From Rhizobium sophoriradicis (GTDB lineage Bacteria; Pseudomonadota; Alphaproteobacteria; Rhizobiales; Rhizobiaceae): a DNA stretch of 64,000 nucleotides. Of this stretch, positions 18,465-26,768 are shown piece after piece. Each line of letters begins with the position of its first letter. The stretch's first letter is position 1. The translations under genes were made by a program, and so were the position numbers. The notes under the pieces are model-generated. The model did no database searches, was not told where the DNA came from, and saw nothing but the letters and a program-made list of their open reading frames with translations. The stretch is from NCBI RefSeq assembly GCF_003939025.1, contig NZ_RQIH01000003.1, positions 248,001 through 312,000 of the forward strand. The letters are read 5' to 3'.

Positions 18465-19196
18465 TTACTGGCCCATCACGATCAGAGCACCGATCACGGT
18501 GCCGCCGCCGTCGCGCAGCGGCGACATGCGACAGCGCACCTGCCGCGACGCGCGGCCGCCGGCCGCCCGCTCATAAGTGTAGTCGATCTGCTTGCCGGCA
18601 AAGCAGGCGTCCAGCTTATGTTTGGCGCATCCGGCAAAGCGTTCTTCGCCGATGAATTCGGAAATGTGCCGGCCAATGAGTTCCATCGGCTTCCTGTTGA
18701 GATGGGCGCTGTTGGCCGCATTGGAATAGAGATAGCGATAGTCCCTGGTCAGCACCGCTACCCGATCCGGCAGGCTCTCGAGGATCGCTGCATTGAGAAA
18801 CTGGCCATTGTCGGTGTCGGGTTCATAGGCTGCCGGCGGTTCAATGCGCACATCCTGCGGCGAAGGCACCCGCCAGCCCGGCCCATGAGTGCCGAAATAG
18901 CGGTCGAGCAGGTAGGAAAGCACCGTCGTATGTTCTCGGACGCTGGCACTGTCGTCGGCATCCCGGGCGATGAGATGGCTGACGAACTGCAATTGCATAT
19001 ACACTTCCAGCAGATTGGTTGCCCGGCATGCCAGGATCGCCTCGACCAGCGGCTCGACATGCCGGTCGAGCGACATGACGCGCTGATCGTCGCCGAGGCG
19101 TATGGCTTCCTCTATTTGCGCGTAGCGCAAGGAAAAGGCTCGAAAAAGCTCCAGCAAGACGCCTCCCACTCCCATTGTCCCAAGCGGCGTGTCCAT
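18465..19196 (-). CDS. PAS domain protein (no output domain seen)
   Basis: 243 residues. The N-terminal 120 residues are helical and unassigned (MDTPLGTMGVGGVLLELFRA...). The C-terminal part ILESLPDRVAVLTRDYRYLYSN...HISEFIGEERF...GALIVMG is a PAS fold that ends the protein. No kinase, GGDEF, cyclase or HTH is visible, so it likely senses a ligand or redox state and signals by protein contact. It is an isolated gene between the VOC gene and the lipid A cluster. Confidence 0.75.
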   Translation of the reverse strand: MDTPLGTMGVGGVLLELFRAFSLRYAQIEEAIRLGDDQRVMSLDRHVEPLVEAILACRATNLLEVYMQLQFVSHLIARDADDSASVREHTTVLSYLLDRYFGTHGPGWRVPSPQDVRIEPPAAYEPDTDNGQFLNAAILESLPDRVAVLTRDYRYLYSNAANSAHLNRKPMELIGRHISEFIGEERFAGCAKHKLDACFAGKQIDYTYERAAGGRASRQVRCRMSPLRDGGGTVIGALIVMGQ

Positions 19197-19332
19197 AACC
19201 GATATGACTGCAACTGCGCCTTACGGTAGACTTTACTCGCGCCCTGGTGGTGACGGGTAACATGAAGTGTACTCGGTTTCAATCCGAGAGCACCTGCCGC
19301 TTTTCACCGCTGACAAATGGGGGTGGACCTTC

Positions 19333-20265
19333 TTACGCGAGCGTCTTCTTGATCTGCCAGCGGTCGTGATACCAGAGCCACTGCTCCGGATATTCCCGCA
19401 CCCAACTCTCCACCTTGTCGTTGAGCAGCTGGGCGGCTGCCGGCAGGTCGAGATTGCCTTTCTGGTCGCGCGGCATATCGAGACGCGGTTCGATTTCCAG
19501 GCGGTAGCGGTTTCCCGGCAGGCGAATGCAGCGCGCCGGATAGACCTCGCAATCGAACTGGCGCACCAGTTTCGGCAACAGCGGATTGGTCTTGACCTCG
19601 CGCCCGAAGAAGGTGCCCTTCAGCCCCTTGCCGAATTTCTGGTCGACAAGCACGCCCACCCCCTGGCCCGCTTCCAGCTGACGCGCGAGCGCGAAGGAGG
19701 AACCGGCATGAGAGGGCACCAGCTTGCCCATGCGGGCGCTGCGGAAGTCGAAAACCTTCTTGGCGACGTAAGGGTTGTTCGGCGGCCGGAACAGCACGGT
19801 TACCGTCAGCCCGAAGGCAGCACCCGCCACTGGCAGCAGCTCGAAATTGGCGGTATGGCCGGTGAAGACGATGAAGGGGCGCGGATTGTCGCGCAGGTCG
19901 AGGAAGATCGGAATGCCCGAGACCTCCACCCTGCCCGGCTCCGATTTTTCAGGATCATAGTCGAACAGCTGGTCGAGGAAGACATATTCGGCCGCAAGCC
20001 TTCCCATATTGCCCCAGCTGGCGAGCGCGATCTCCTCGATCTCGGCCTCGCTCTTCTCGGGAAAGGCGTTGCGCAGATTGGTCAGCATCAGCTTATGGCG
20101 GCGGGTCCGCCGGCCGAGGCGGCGCATCACCTTATCGGCAAAGCGGATCGCGCCATCGGCCGGAAACAGCTTCAGCAGGTTCAGGAAGCCGAACATCGCC
20201 TGTGCCACCAGCCACTGCTGGAAATTCCTTAGCGCCAGCACGATTCGGGTGATGATCAACTTCAC
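19333..20265 (-). CDS. lpxXL: Lipid A C28 acyltransferase LpxXL
   Basis: 310 residues of the LpxL/HtrB lauroyltransferase family. FTGHTANFELLP holds the HX4E catalytic dyad (His137, Glu142); a hydrophobic N-terminal segment (about 17-35) anchors it to the inner membrane. It transfers the 27-hydroxyoctacosanoyl chain from AcpXL to lipid A. It is the last gene of the acpXL cluster, 6 bases downstream of adh2XL; this order is known from R. leguminosarum and S. meliloti and supports the name. Confidence 0.93.
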   Translation of the reverse strand: MKLIITRIVLALRNFQQWLVAQAMFGFLNLLKLFPADGAIRFADKVMRRLGRRTRRHKLMLTNLRNAFPEKSEAEIEEIALASWGNMGRLAAEYVFLDQLFDYDPEKSEPGRVEVSGIPIFLDLRDNPRPFIVFTGHTANFELLPVAGAAFGLTVTVLFRPPNNPYVAKKVFDFRSARMGKLVPSHAGSSFALARQLEAGQGVGVLVDQKFGKGLKGTFFGREVKTNPLLPKLVRQFDCEVYPARCIRLPGNRYRLEIEPRLDMPRDQKGNLDLPAAAQLLNDKVESWVREYPEQWLWYHDRWQIKKTLA

Positions 20266-20271
20266 GAGCGC

Positions 20272-21300
20272 TCAATCCATCTTCAGGATGATCTTGCCGA
20301 AGATCTGGCGCGATTCCATCCGCTCCAGAGCCCGATCGATATCGTCGAAGCCGACTTCGGTATCGATGACGGGATGGACGAGCCCGCGGCCCATCTTCTG
20401 CATCGCATCCGCCATGTTTTCCATGCGGCAGCCGAAGGAGCCGAGAAGCTTCAATTGCTGCTGGAACAGCATCATGAGGTTCATTTCGGTCGAAACGCCT
20501 GAAGTCGAGCCGCAGGTGACGAGACGCCCGCCGCGCTTCATGCAGAGCATCGAACCGGCCCAGGTATCCTTGCCCACATGTTCGAAGACGACGTCGACGC
20601 CCTTCTTCTTGGTGAGCTTGCGCACGACGCCTTCGAAGCGGTCGGTGCGGTAGTTGATGACGTGATCGGCGCCGAGTGCCTTGGCCTTCTCGATCTTGTC
20701 GTCGGAGCCGACAGTGGTGATGACGGTGCAGCCGATCTTCTTGGCAAGCTGGATCGCCGCCGTGCCGATGCCGGAGCCGCCGGCATGGACGAGGATCGTT
20801 TCGCTGGGCTCGAGCTTGGCATTGTCGAACAGCATGTGCTCGACCGTGCCGAAGGTGACCGGCGCAAGCGCCGCGCCGATAGCGTCAACGCCGGGAGGAG
20901 CCGGAACGAGCAGGCGCGCCGGCAGATTGACCTTCTCCTGCGCGAAACCGTCGAGATGGAAACCATGCACGCCGGAAACGTGTTCGCAGAGATTGTCGCG
21001 GCCTTCGCGGCACGGGCGGCAGAGCCCGCAGGTACGCGCGCCGTAAATCGAGACCAGTTGACCCGGCAACACGTTGGCGACACCCGGCCCGATCGCTTCG
21101 ACGACGCCGGAGGCTTCCGCGCCGATGACGAGCGGCATCTTGCGCTTAGCGAAGGCCATGCCGCGCCAGCCCCAGACGTCGATATGGTTGAGCGCCACCG
21201 CCTTGACGCTCAGCGTCACCTCGCCGGCGGCCGGCGCCTCCGGTTCCGGCAGGTCGGTGATCTCCAGCTTGCGGTCGTCGATCAGTTGCAAAGCGCGCAT
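20272..21300 (-). CDS. adh2XL: Zinc-binding MDR dehydrogenase of the acpXL cluster (Adh2XL)
   Basis: 342-residue medium-chain dehydrogenase/reductase with a Rossmann loop (ILVHAGGSGIGTAAIQLAK). The structural zinc site CGLCRPCREGRDNLC (Cys91, 94, 97, 105) is intact. The usual catalytic zinc ligands are not: the Cys position reads NHID near 38-41 and the GHE motif reads GAEAS near 60-64. It therefore looks like a quinone-oxidoreductase-type enzyme. Its place between fabF1XL and lpxXL implies a reductive or oxidative step on the long acyl chain; the reaction is not established. Confidence 0.85.
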   Translation of the reverse strand: MRALQLIDDRKLEITDLPEPEAPAAGEVTLSVKAVALNHIDVWGWRGMAFAKRKMPLVIGAEASGVVEAIGPGVANVLPGQLVSIYGARTCGLCRPCREGRDNLCEHVSGVHGFHLDGFAQEKVNLPARLLVPAPPGVDAIGAALAPVTFGTVEHMLFDNAKLEPSETILVHAGGSGIGTAAIQLAKKIGCTVITTVGSDDKIEKAKALGADHVINYRTDRFEGVVRKLTKKKGVDVVFEHVGKDTWAGSMLCMKRGGRLVTCGSTSGVSTEMNLMMLFQQQLKLLGSFGCRMENMADAMQKMGRGLVHPVIDTEVGFDDIDRALERMESRQIFGKIILKMD

Positions 21301-21356
21301 GGCAAAACCCCTCGCCTCGAAGGCGTCATCTCATCTCGAAAATTGTCGGGAACCGC

Positions 21357-22643
21357 TTAAGCCGGTTCGAGCGCCATGACAAGGCTGGCATTCTGCCCGC
21401 CGAAGCCGAAGGAGTTGGAAAGCACGGCCGAAACCTGGGCTTCCCTCTTCTTGTTCGGCACGACATCGAGCACGATCGACGGGTCGGGATTGTTGTAGTT
21501 GATCGTCGGCGGCAGCGTGCCCGTCAGCATCGTCTGCAGCGAGAACACCGCCTCGACCGCGCCAGCCGCCGTCAGCGTATGGCCGATCATCGACTTGTTC
21601 GACGAAACCGGAATGCCGACCAGCCGTTCGCCGAAGACGGCGGACATGGCGCCATATTCCATCTTGTCGTTTTCAGGCGTCGAGGTGCCGTGCGCGTTGA
21701 TGTAGCCGATGCCGCTCTCGTCGATACCCGCATCGGCAAGGGCCGCGCGGATCGTCGCAATCGCCGGGCCGCCGTCGGGCGAAGACCGGGTACGGTGGAA
21801 GCTGTCGGCCTTGTCGCCGGCACCCTTCATGATTCCGAGCACCTTGGCGCCGCGAGCGACCGCCGATTCCAGCGATTCCAGCACCAGCGTCGCAGCGCCT
21901 TCGGCGATGACGAAGCCGTCGCGATCCTTGCTGAACGGCTTGGAAGCCTTGGTCGGCGGATCGTTTTGCGTCGAGAGGGCCGACAGCAGCGAGAAGCGGA
22001 TCAGCGCTTCGGCGCTCAGCGAGCCATCCGTCGCAACAGTCAATGCGCGGTCGGTGCGGCCCTGGCGGATCGCCTCGATGCCGAGCTGGATCGCGGTCAC
22101 GCCGGAAGCACAGGCCGTCGACAGGGTCACAGGCAGTCCGCGCGTGCCGAACCGGTCGGCAAGGCGTTCGGAAATCGCGCCGAACAGGGCCGCCTCGTGG
22201 AACGCCGGGTCGGGCCGCTGGCGCAGCGCCGTCAGGAAGCGCTCATAGGCATCACCGGGATGGTCGGCAGCCGGCGAACGGTCGGCAAGTTCGAAACGGG
22301 CGCTCCATTCGGGCTCGATCGGCGGCGCGGCAAGAAACAGCGGGCCGTTGAAATCGCCTGAAATACCGGCATCGGCCAGCGCCTCGATGGTCGTCTCGCG
22401 CGCAAAGGCATAGGAGCGCTCGACGGCGTTCGGCACCGGAATTTCTATGAAATCGACCGTGCCGGCGATCCGTGTCGACAGGCCTTCGGTCGGAAAGCGG
22501 TTGATCGCGTGGATACCCGAGGTGCCGGAAGAAAGGGCCGCCCAGTTGTCCTTCAGGCCCTGGCCCAGCGACGTGATGATGCCCATGCCCGTCACTGCGA
22601 CGATCGGCCGGCCGAGATGATCCTTGTAAGCGGAAGCTGTCAT
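21357..22643 (-). CDS. fabF1XL: Beta-ketoacyl-ACP synthase FabF1XL (active ketosynthase)
   Basis: 428-residue ketosynthase II. The full catalytic set is present: STACASGVTAIQ gives Cys178, INAHGTSTPENDK gives His318, and SSNKSMIGHTLTAAGAVEAV gives Lys350 and His355. It elongates acyl-AcpXL chains toward C28. It follows fabF2XL by 10 bases in the acpXL operon. Paired with the neighbouring degenerate paralogue it may act as the catalytic half of a heterodimer. Confidence 0.93.
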   Translation of the reverse strand: MTASAYKDHLGRPIVAVTGMGIITSLGQGLKDNWAALSSGTSGIHAINRFPTEGLSTRIAGTVDFIEIPVPNAVERSYAFARETTIEALADAGISGDFNGPLFLAAPPIEPEWSARFELADRSPAADHPGDAYERFLTALRQRPDPAFHEAALFGAISERLADRFGTRGLPVTLSTACASGVTAIQLGIEAIRQGRTDRALTVATDGSLSAEALIRFSLLSALSTQNDPPTKASKPFSKDRDGFVIAEGAATLVLESLESAVARGAKVLGIMKGAGDKADSFHRTRSSPDGGPAIATIRAALADAGIDESGIGYINAHGTSTPENDKMEYGAMSAVFGERLVGIPVSSNKSMIGHTLTAAGAVEAVFSLQTMLTGTLPPTINYNNPDPSIVLDVVPNKKREAQVSAVLSNSFGFGGQNASLVMALEPA

Positions 22644-22653
22644 ATCTCTCTCC

Positions 22654-23859
22654 TCACGCCTCTGCGGAAAGAACGGCGACGCCCTCGCCGCGCTGGTGTC
22701 CGACTGTCGTTACGACGGCGGCTTTCGTGCCCGCCTTCATCGGCGCTTCATGAGCAGCGTCGAAGGGCGGAACCTTGGCCTTGGTATCGATGGCAAGGGC
22801 TGCGAGCGCCAGTCCCAGCGGGAAATGCGCCTCGATCGTGTGACCGGACACGCCGCCGAAGCCGCGGATTGCAGCGCCGGGAAGCTGATGTTCCAGCACC
22901 GCTTTTTCCCGGGCGGCGATTTCATGCATGCCGGTCGAGCCGGAGAAGATCGCCGTCGCCTCTGGCGGCAGCTCGGCGGCAGGCTTCAGCAGCCGCTCCA
23001 TGCGCACTTCGAAATTGCCGCCGCTACGGCTGCCGCGGTCGCCTTCGACAGCGCTGATCGTCGCATAGATATGCGCGCCGCGCTCTTCCGCATGCTTGCG
23101 CGATTCCAGCACCAGGAAGGCACCGGCCGAACCAGTGATCATACCGCCGCCTTCGAGGCCGGAGCGCGACCAGAGCGGCGCCCATTCGTCGCGCGTATGC
23201 GCGCCGATCGCTTCAGTGAGCAGGATCATGTCGGGACGTTCGGCAGCAAAGGCGCCGCCGACGAGTGCGTGGGTGGATTCACCGGACCGGACGCGCCAGA
23301 AGGCCGTCTCGACGGCGGAAACGCCTGAAGCTTCCTCGCCCATGAAGGTGCGCGAGGAGCCGGTCACCTTGTGAACGATGGAGATATTGCCAGCCAGCAG
23401 GTTGGAAAGCTGCGCCAGGAACAGCGTCGGCCTGAGCTCCGTCGTCAGCTTCTCGTTGAGCAGCAGCTCGCGGTCGTTGCGCTTCAGGCCCTCGTCGACG
23501 ATCAGCGTATCGACATTGATGTCGCGCTCGCCGCCGCCGGCCGCCACGATCATGTCCATCGTGCCGCAGGCCTCGATATTGTCCTTGAAGCCGGCATCGT
23601 CGAGCGCAAGCCCTGCGGCGAAGACGCCGATGCGCTGCCAGTTTTCCATCTGGCGCTGATCGCCGCGCTTGGCGATCTGCTGCGACCAGTCGATCTCGGG
23701 CAGCGGATGCACCGGATAGGGTTTGAACTTCTCGGTCTCGACCACCGTGTTCGGCGCGCCTTCGGCCGAAAGCAGCGCGATATGCGCCTCCTTGCCGACG
23801 CCCTGACAGGTAACGATGCCGACGCCCGAAATAACGACGTCGTTTGCAGCCTTGCTCAT
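22654..23859 (-). CDS. fabF2XL: Ketosynthase-like protein FabF2XL lacking the catalytic Cys
   Basis: 401 residues, ketosynthase fold. At the nucleophile the sequence reads RTFMGEEASGVSAVE, so the ACASG cysteine is replaced by Glu176. The HGT histidine motif reads IFSGSTGMHE (no His at the aligned position). The second His is kept in GGVSGHTIEAHFPLGLALA (His340), but the Lys before it is absent. It cannot perform thiolysis-based condensation in the normal way. It lies between fabZXL (4-base overlap) and fabF1XL in the acpXL operon and probably serves as a chain-length-factor-like partner. Confidence 0.88.
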   Translation of the reverse strand: MSKAANDVVISGVGIVTCQGVGKEAHIALLSAEGAPNTVVETEKFKPYPVHPLPEIDWSQQIAKRGDQRQMENWQRIGVFAAGLALDDAGFKDNIEACGTMDMIVAAGGGERDINVDTLIVDEGLKRNDRELLLNEKLTTELRPTLFLAQLSNLLAGNISIVHKVTGSSRTFMGEEASGVSAVETAFWRVRSGESTHALVGGAFAAERPDMILLTEAIGAHTRDEWAPLWSRSGLEGGGMITGSAGAFLVLESRKHAEERGAHIYATISAVEGDRGSRSGGNFEVRMERLLKPAAELPPEATAIFSGSTGMHEIAAREKAVLEHQLPGAAIRGFGGVSGHTIEAHFPLGLALAALAIDTKAKVPPFDAAHEAPMKAGTKAAVVTTVGHQRGEGVAVLSAEA

Positions 23860-24338
23860 CCAATCACTCCCTGCGCTGCGATCGCTTCGAGAAGCCCGAC
23901 TTCGCCGGCGCGTTTTTTCACGATATCGCCGAGCGGCACCTCGCTGAAGGGCATAGTGCGCAGTTTCAGCTGCGCATCGCAGACCTTCTTGCCGCCGCTG
24001 GTAATCTTGGCCTTGGTGACCGCGAAACCGGAACCGTCGTGCTCCAGCACCGCCTCGATATCGAGCACGGCTTCCGGCTCGACGAAGGTGCGCATCTTGG
24101 CGCCGTCAACCGACATCAGGAAGGGCATGGCGGCGAAATTGGTGGCTGCAAGCACCAGCATGCCGGAGGCCTGCGCCATGGTCTCGATCAAAAGCACGCC
24201 GGGAACGAGCGGCATGCCGGGAAAATGGCCGTCGAAAACGGGGCTTTTGGCCGGCACGACGGATCGCGCCGCAAGCGTGCCCTTCTTCAGGTCCACCGCT
24301 TCGACGCGGTCAATCATCTGGAAATATTCCAGCAGCAT
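23856..24338 (-). CDS. fabZXL: 3-hydroxyacyl-ACP dehydratase FabZXL
   Basis: 160-residue hot-dog fold dehydratase. FDGHFPGMPLVPGVLLIETM holds the catalytic His of the FabZ/FabA family, with the acidic partner in the following helix MAQASGML. It removes water from 3-hydroxyacyl-AcpXL during growth of the C28 chain. Its stop overlaps the start of fabF2XL by 4 bases. It starts 116 bases after acpXL, a gap that holds a hairpin. Confidence 0.92.
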   Translation of the reverse strand: MLLEYFQMIDRVEAVDLKKGTLAARSVVPAKSPVFDGHFPGMPLVPGVLLIETMAQASGMLVLAATNFAAMPFLMSVDGAKMRTFVEPEAVLDIEAVLEHDGSGFAVTKAKITSGGKKVCDAQLKLRTMPFSEVPLGDIVKKRAGEVGLLEAIAAQGVIG

Positions 24339-24400
24339 TCGGATCCTCCGGCCCGACGGGCAAAATCCGCCCGCCGGTGACGCCTACTTAGGAACGAAAC

Positions 24401-24432
24401 CGCCCGGCCGCCATATCAAGGGCGGCAGGGCG
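24401..24432 (-). other. Hairpin between acpXL and fabZXL
   Basis: CGCCCGGCCGCC (24401-24412) and GGCGGCAGGGCG (24421-24432) pair over 12 positions with one mismatch and an 8-base loop. On the minus strand it is followed by GTTTCGTT. It may be a partial terminator or an RNA-stabilising end that makes acpXL message more abundant than that of the downstream enzymes. Confidence 0.5.
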
Positions 24433-24454
24433 TTCAAAAAAGACTGATATGTGC

Positions 24455-24733
24455 TCAGGCCTTGGCTGCTTTGAGCTCGTCAATCTTGGCACAGAGGTTC
24501 TTCAGCACGAAATATTCTTCGGTGGAAACCTTGCCTTCGTTGACTTCCTGCGTCCACTTTTCGAGCGGGATCTTGATGCCGAATTCCTTGTCGATCGCAA
24601 AGACGATGTCGAGGAAATCGAGGCTGTCGATACCGAGGTCGTCGATCGTATGGCTCTCCGGCGTGATCGTGGCACGATCGATCTCGCTGGTTTCTGCAAT
24701 AATGTCGGCAACTTTATCGAATGTAGCGGTCAC
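24455..24733 (-). CDS. acpXL: Specialised acyl carrier protein AcpXL
   Basis: 92 residues from the GTG at 24733 ([19 protein letters not shown]), the length known for AcpXL; GAGGT lies about 7 bases upstream. [10 protein letters not shown] carries the phosphopantetheine Ser37. It carries the growing very-long-chain 27-OH-C28 acyl group for lipid A. It is the first gene of the acpXL-fabZXL-fabF2XL-fabF1XL-adh2XL-lpxXL operon. Confidence 0.95.
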
Positions 24734-24981
24734 GCGCTGTACCTCATGAAATGACGATTTAAACCCCCTCATAGGCAAATCCATTTCAAAAGCCAATGCT
24801 TTCGTCCGGGCGTTGCGGCAATTTGGCAATCGGGTGTTGCCTAAACAGCAATGGAGTGCCGGACGCTCCAGCGTGTTGCGCGAATCCCGAAAGGCGATGC
24901 AGGGCCCTCCCGGCGCGAGATGGGAGGCTGTCCGAATCAAATAGGTGACGCGCTCGATGCGACCAACATCCGCATCTGAGT

Positions 24982-24995
24982 TTGATCTGGATCAA
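24982..24995 (+). promoter_or_regulatory. Distal anaerobox TTGATCTGGATCAA
   Basis: Perfect TTGAT-N4-ATCAA FNR/FixK-type site. Together with the second site centred 31 bases further on, it matches the two-anaerobox promoter reported for R. leguminosarum fnrN, where the distal site activates. Confidence 0.9.
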
Positions 24996-25012
24996 ATCGC
25001 GACGCCGGTCAT

Positions 25013-25026
25013 TTGATAATCATCAA
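25013..25026 (+). promoter_or_regulatory. Proximal anaerobox TTGATAATCATCAA
   Basis: Second perfect TTGAT-N4-ATCAA site, 75 bases before the chosen fnrN start. In the published model of fnrN autoregulation, as I recall it, occupancy of the proximal box represses at high FnrN levels. Confidence 0.9.
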
Positions 25027-25100
25027 ACCGCGCTGGAAGAAATGGAGATCGCGGTCCGGGCATGTCTCGCCATGCGCCGGATTTTCGAAGGGATCAGGAC

Positions 25101-25820
25101 ATGGACATCGCACGCAGTGAGGTTTTCGAGGCCGGCACGCCCATCGCGTGCCGCTCCTGCCAGGCGCGGCACGGCGTCGTCTGCGGCGCCTTGTCGAACG
25201 CCCAGCTGAAGGAGCTAAACCGCCACTCCCTGCGCCGCAAGGTCGAAGCCGGGTCGGAGATCATTGCCCAAGGCTCGGAGAGCTCATTCTACTCGAACAT
25301 CATGCGCGGCGTGGTCAAGCTCTGCAAGATGATGCCGGATGGGCGCCAGCAGATCGTCGGCCTGCAGTTCGCTCCCGATTTCGTCGGCAGGCCCTTCGTG
25401 CGTGAAAGCACGCTGTCGGCCGAAGCGGCCACCGATGCCGAAATCTGTGTCTTCCCGCGCAACCTGCTCGACCGCATGATAGCGGAGACGCCGGAGCTGC
25501 AGCGCAGCCTGCACGATCAGGCGCTCAACGAGCTGGATGCGGCGCGCGAATGGATGCTGACGCTCGGCCGCCGCACGGCGGAGGAGAAGGTCGCAAGTCT
25601 GCTCCATCTCATCGCCACCCATGCCGAGCCGCAGACCGCCATCAGCGCCGCCTTCGACCTGCCGCTGTCGCGCGCCGAAATCGCCGATTTTCTCGGGCTG
25701 ACGATCGAAACCGTGAGCCGGCAGATGACCAGACTGCGCAAGCGGGGTGTCATCCTGATCGAGAACTCCAGACATATCGTCGTTCCGGATATGGATGAGC
25801 TGGAGAAGATCAGCGCGTAA
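25101..25820 (+). CDS. fnrN: Oxygen-responsive Crp/Fnr-type regulator FnrN
   Basis: 239 residues from the ATG at 25101. The Cys cluster CRSCQARHGVVC (Cys17, 20, 28) plus one further Cys is typical of FNR proteins holding an oxygen-labile iron-sulfur cluster. A cyclic-nucleotide-binding-like barrel follows, then an HTH with ETVSR that reads TTGAT-N4-ATCAA boxes. It activates microaerobic and nitrogen-fixation genes. An ATG at 25062 is in frame, but its ribosome site is 14 bases away, whereas AAGGGA lies 7 bases before 25101. Two anaeroboxes upstream show autoregulation. Confidence 0.9.
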   Translation: MDIARSEVFEAGTPIACRSCQARHGVVCGALSNAQLKELNRHSLRRKVEAGSEIIAQGSESSFYSNIMRGVVKLCKMMPDGRQQIVGLQFAPDFVGRPFVRESTLSAEAATDAEICVFPRNLLDRMIAETPELQRSLHDQALNELDAAREWMLTLGRRTAEEKVASLLHLIATHAEPQTAISAAFDLPLSRAEIADFLGLTIETVSRQMTRLRKRGVILIENSRHIVVPDMDELEKISA

Positions 25821-25902
25821 GGCGATCAGACGCCGAATTCGGGTTCAGGCGCTGATCCGGGATCGGCGCGTAACGAGATCGGACGCCGAATTCAGGTTCA
25901 GA

Positions 25903-26328
25903 TCAGCGCGTGATGACCACCCGGGTATTGGCGAGACCTGCCTGCCGCGCCAGCGAAAAGAACTCCGCCGCATTGTCGGGATGCAGGCGAACGCAGCCAT
26001 GCGAGGCCGGCCTGCCGAGACGCTTCAGATCGAAGGTGGCGTGAACGGCGTAACCACCGTTGAAAAATACGGCGTAAGGCATCGGCGCGTTGTCGTATTT
26101 GCGGGAGCGGTGATCGCGTGACAGCCATTTGGCGCTCCACGAGCCGGTCGGCGTGACATAACCGTTGCGCGCGGTCGAAACCTTCCAGCGATACTTGACG
26201 AAACCGTTCTCGGTGACGGTCATCGTCTGCTTGCCGATGCTGATATTGGCAACCAGCGTTGCTGCCTCAGCCACAACCGGAGAAAACTGCAGCAATAAAC
26301 TTGCGGCCGCGGCCGCAAAAATCGTCTT
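25903..26328 (-). CDS. L,D-transpeptidase (YkuD domain), exported
   Basis: 141 residues. MKTIFAAAAASLLLQFSPVV is a signal peptide (cleavage near AEA, residue 23). The YkuD catalytic motif is seen as YAVHATFDLKR ... SHGCVRLHPDNA with the Cys and His of SHGC. It probably makes 3-3 peptidoglycan cross-links or attaches proteins to the wall in the periplasm. Start 26328 has GAGGGG upstream; a longer frame to 26373 lacks a signal at the very start. It converges on fnrN. Confidence 0.88.
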   Translation of the reverse strand, partial: KTIFAAAAASLLLQFSPVVAEAATLVANISIGKQTMTVTENGFVKYRWKVSTARNGYVTPTGSWSAKWLSRDHRSRKYDNAPMPYAVFFNGGYAVHATFDLKRLGRPASHGCVRLHPDNAAEFFSLARQAGLANTRVVITR

Positions 26329-26480
26329 CATGATAACCCCTCTTCGCACCCGCGCGTTTGATTGCGCCCTCACGACAGAGAGACTACGACGATACTTATT
26401 ATATAGCTTTAACCCGAATGGTAATCACAATTCTAACGAGCGAAAGCGTGACCGAGACGCCGCAAGGGGGCGGCGCTTGT

Positions 26481-26681
26481 TCACTGAAGCTTACGCGCCG
26501 CCGACGGCCGCTTGAGCTGCTGATAGGCCTTGTTCATCTTCTCGCGGATCGAGGCCATCGTCCCGAGATTATGGCCGCACGCCGCGCAGCTGATGATGTC
26601 GGTCTCCCGGATCTCGGGGCGCTCGAATTTCATCTTGGTGCTCTTGCACTTCGGGCACGGCAATTCAACCTGGACTGTCAT
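26481..26681 (-). CDS. Small zinc-ribbon protein
   Basis: 66 residues from MTVQVELPCPKC. Two CxxC knuckles (CPKC and CAAC) about 31 residues apart, joined by KMKFERPEIRETD, suggest a zinc ribbon of the kind found in transcription-associated or ribosome-associated small proteins. An upstream ATG at 26747 in frame adds an unrelated 22 residues; GGAAAAGAG precedes the chosen start. Function unknown. Confidence 0.7.
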   Translation of the reverse strand: MTVQVELPCPKCKSTKMKFERPEIRETDIISCAACGHNLGTMASIREKMNKAYQQLKRPSAARKLQ

Positions 26682-26768
26682 TGCTCTTTTCCGGTTTGAT
26701 GGAGATAGGAGGCGCTTCGAATAAACCTTTGCGGCGGGAGTGTCCACTGCGGTGCCTCACGGCACATC

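Larger units (their letters stand above)
24734..25100. promoter_or_regulatory. Divergent promoter region of acpXL and fnrN
   Basis: 367 bases between the two genes. The fnrN side (24982-25026) holds two anaeroboxes. On the acpXL side no clear -35/-10 pair was assigned by eye, and no gene is evident. Confidence 0.6.
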
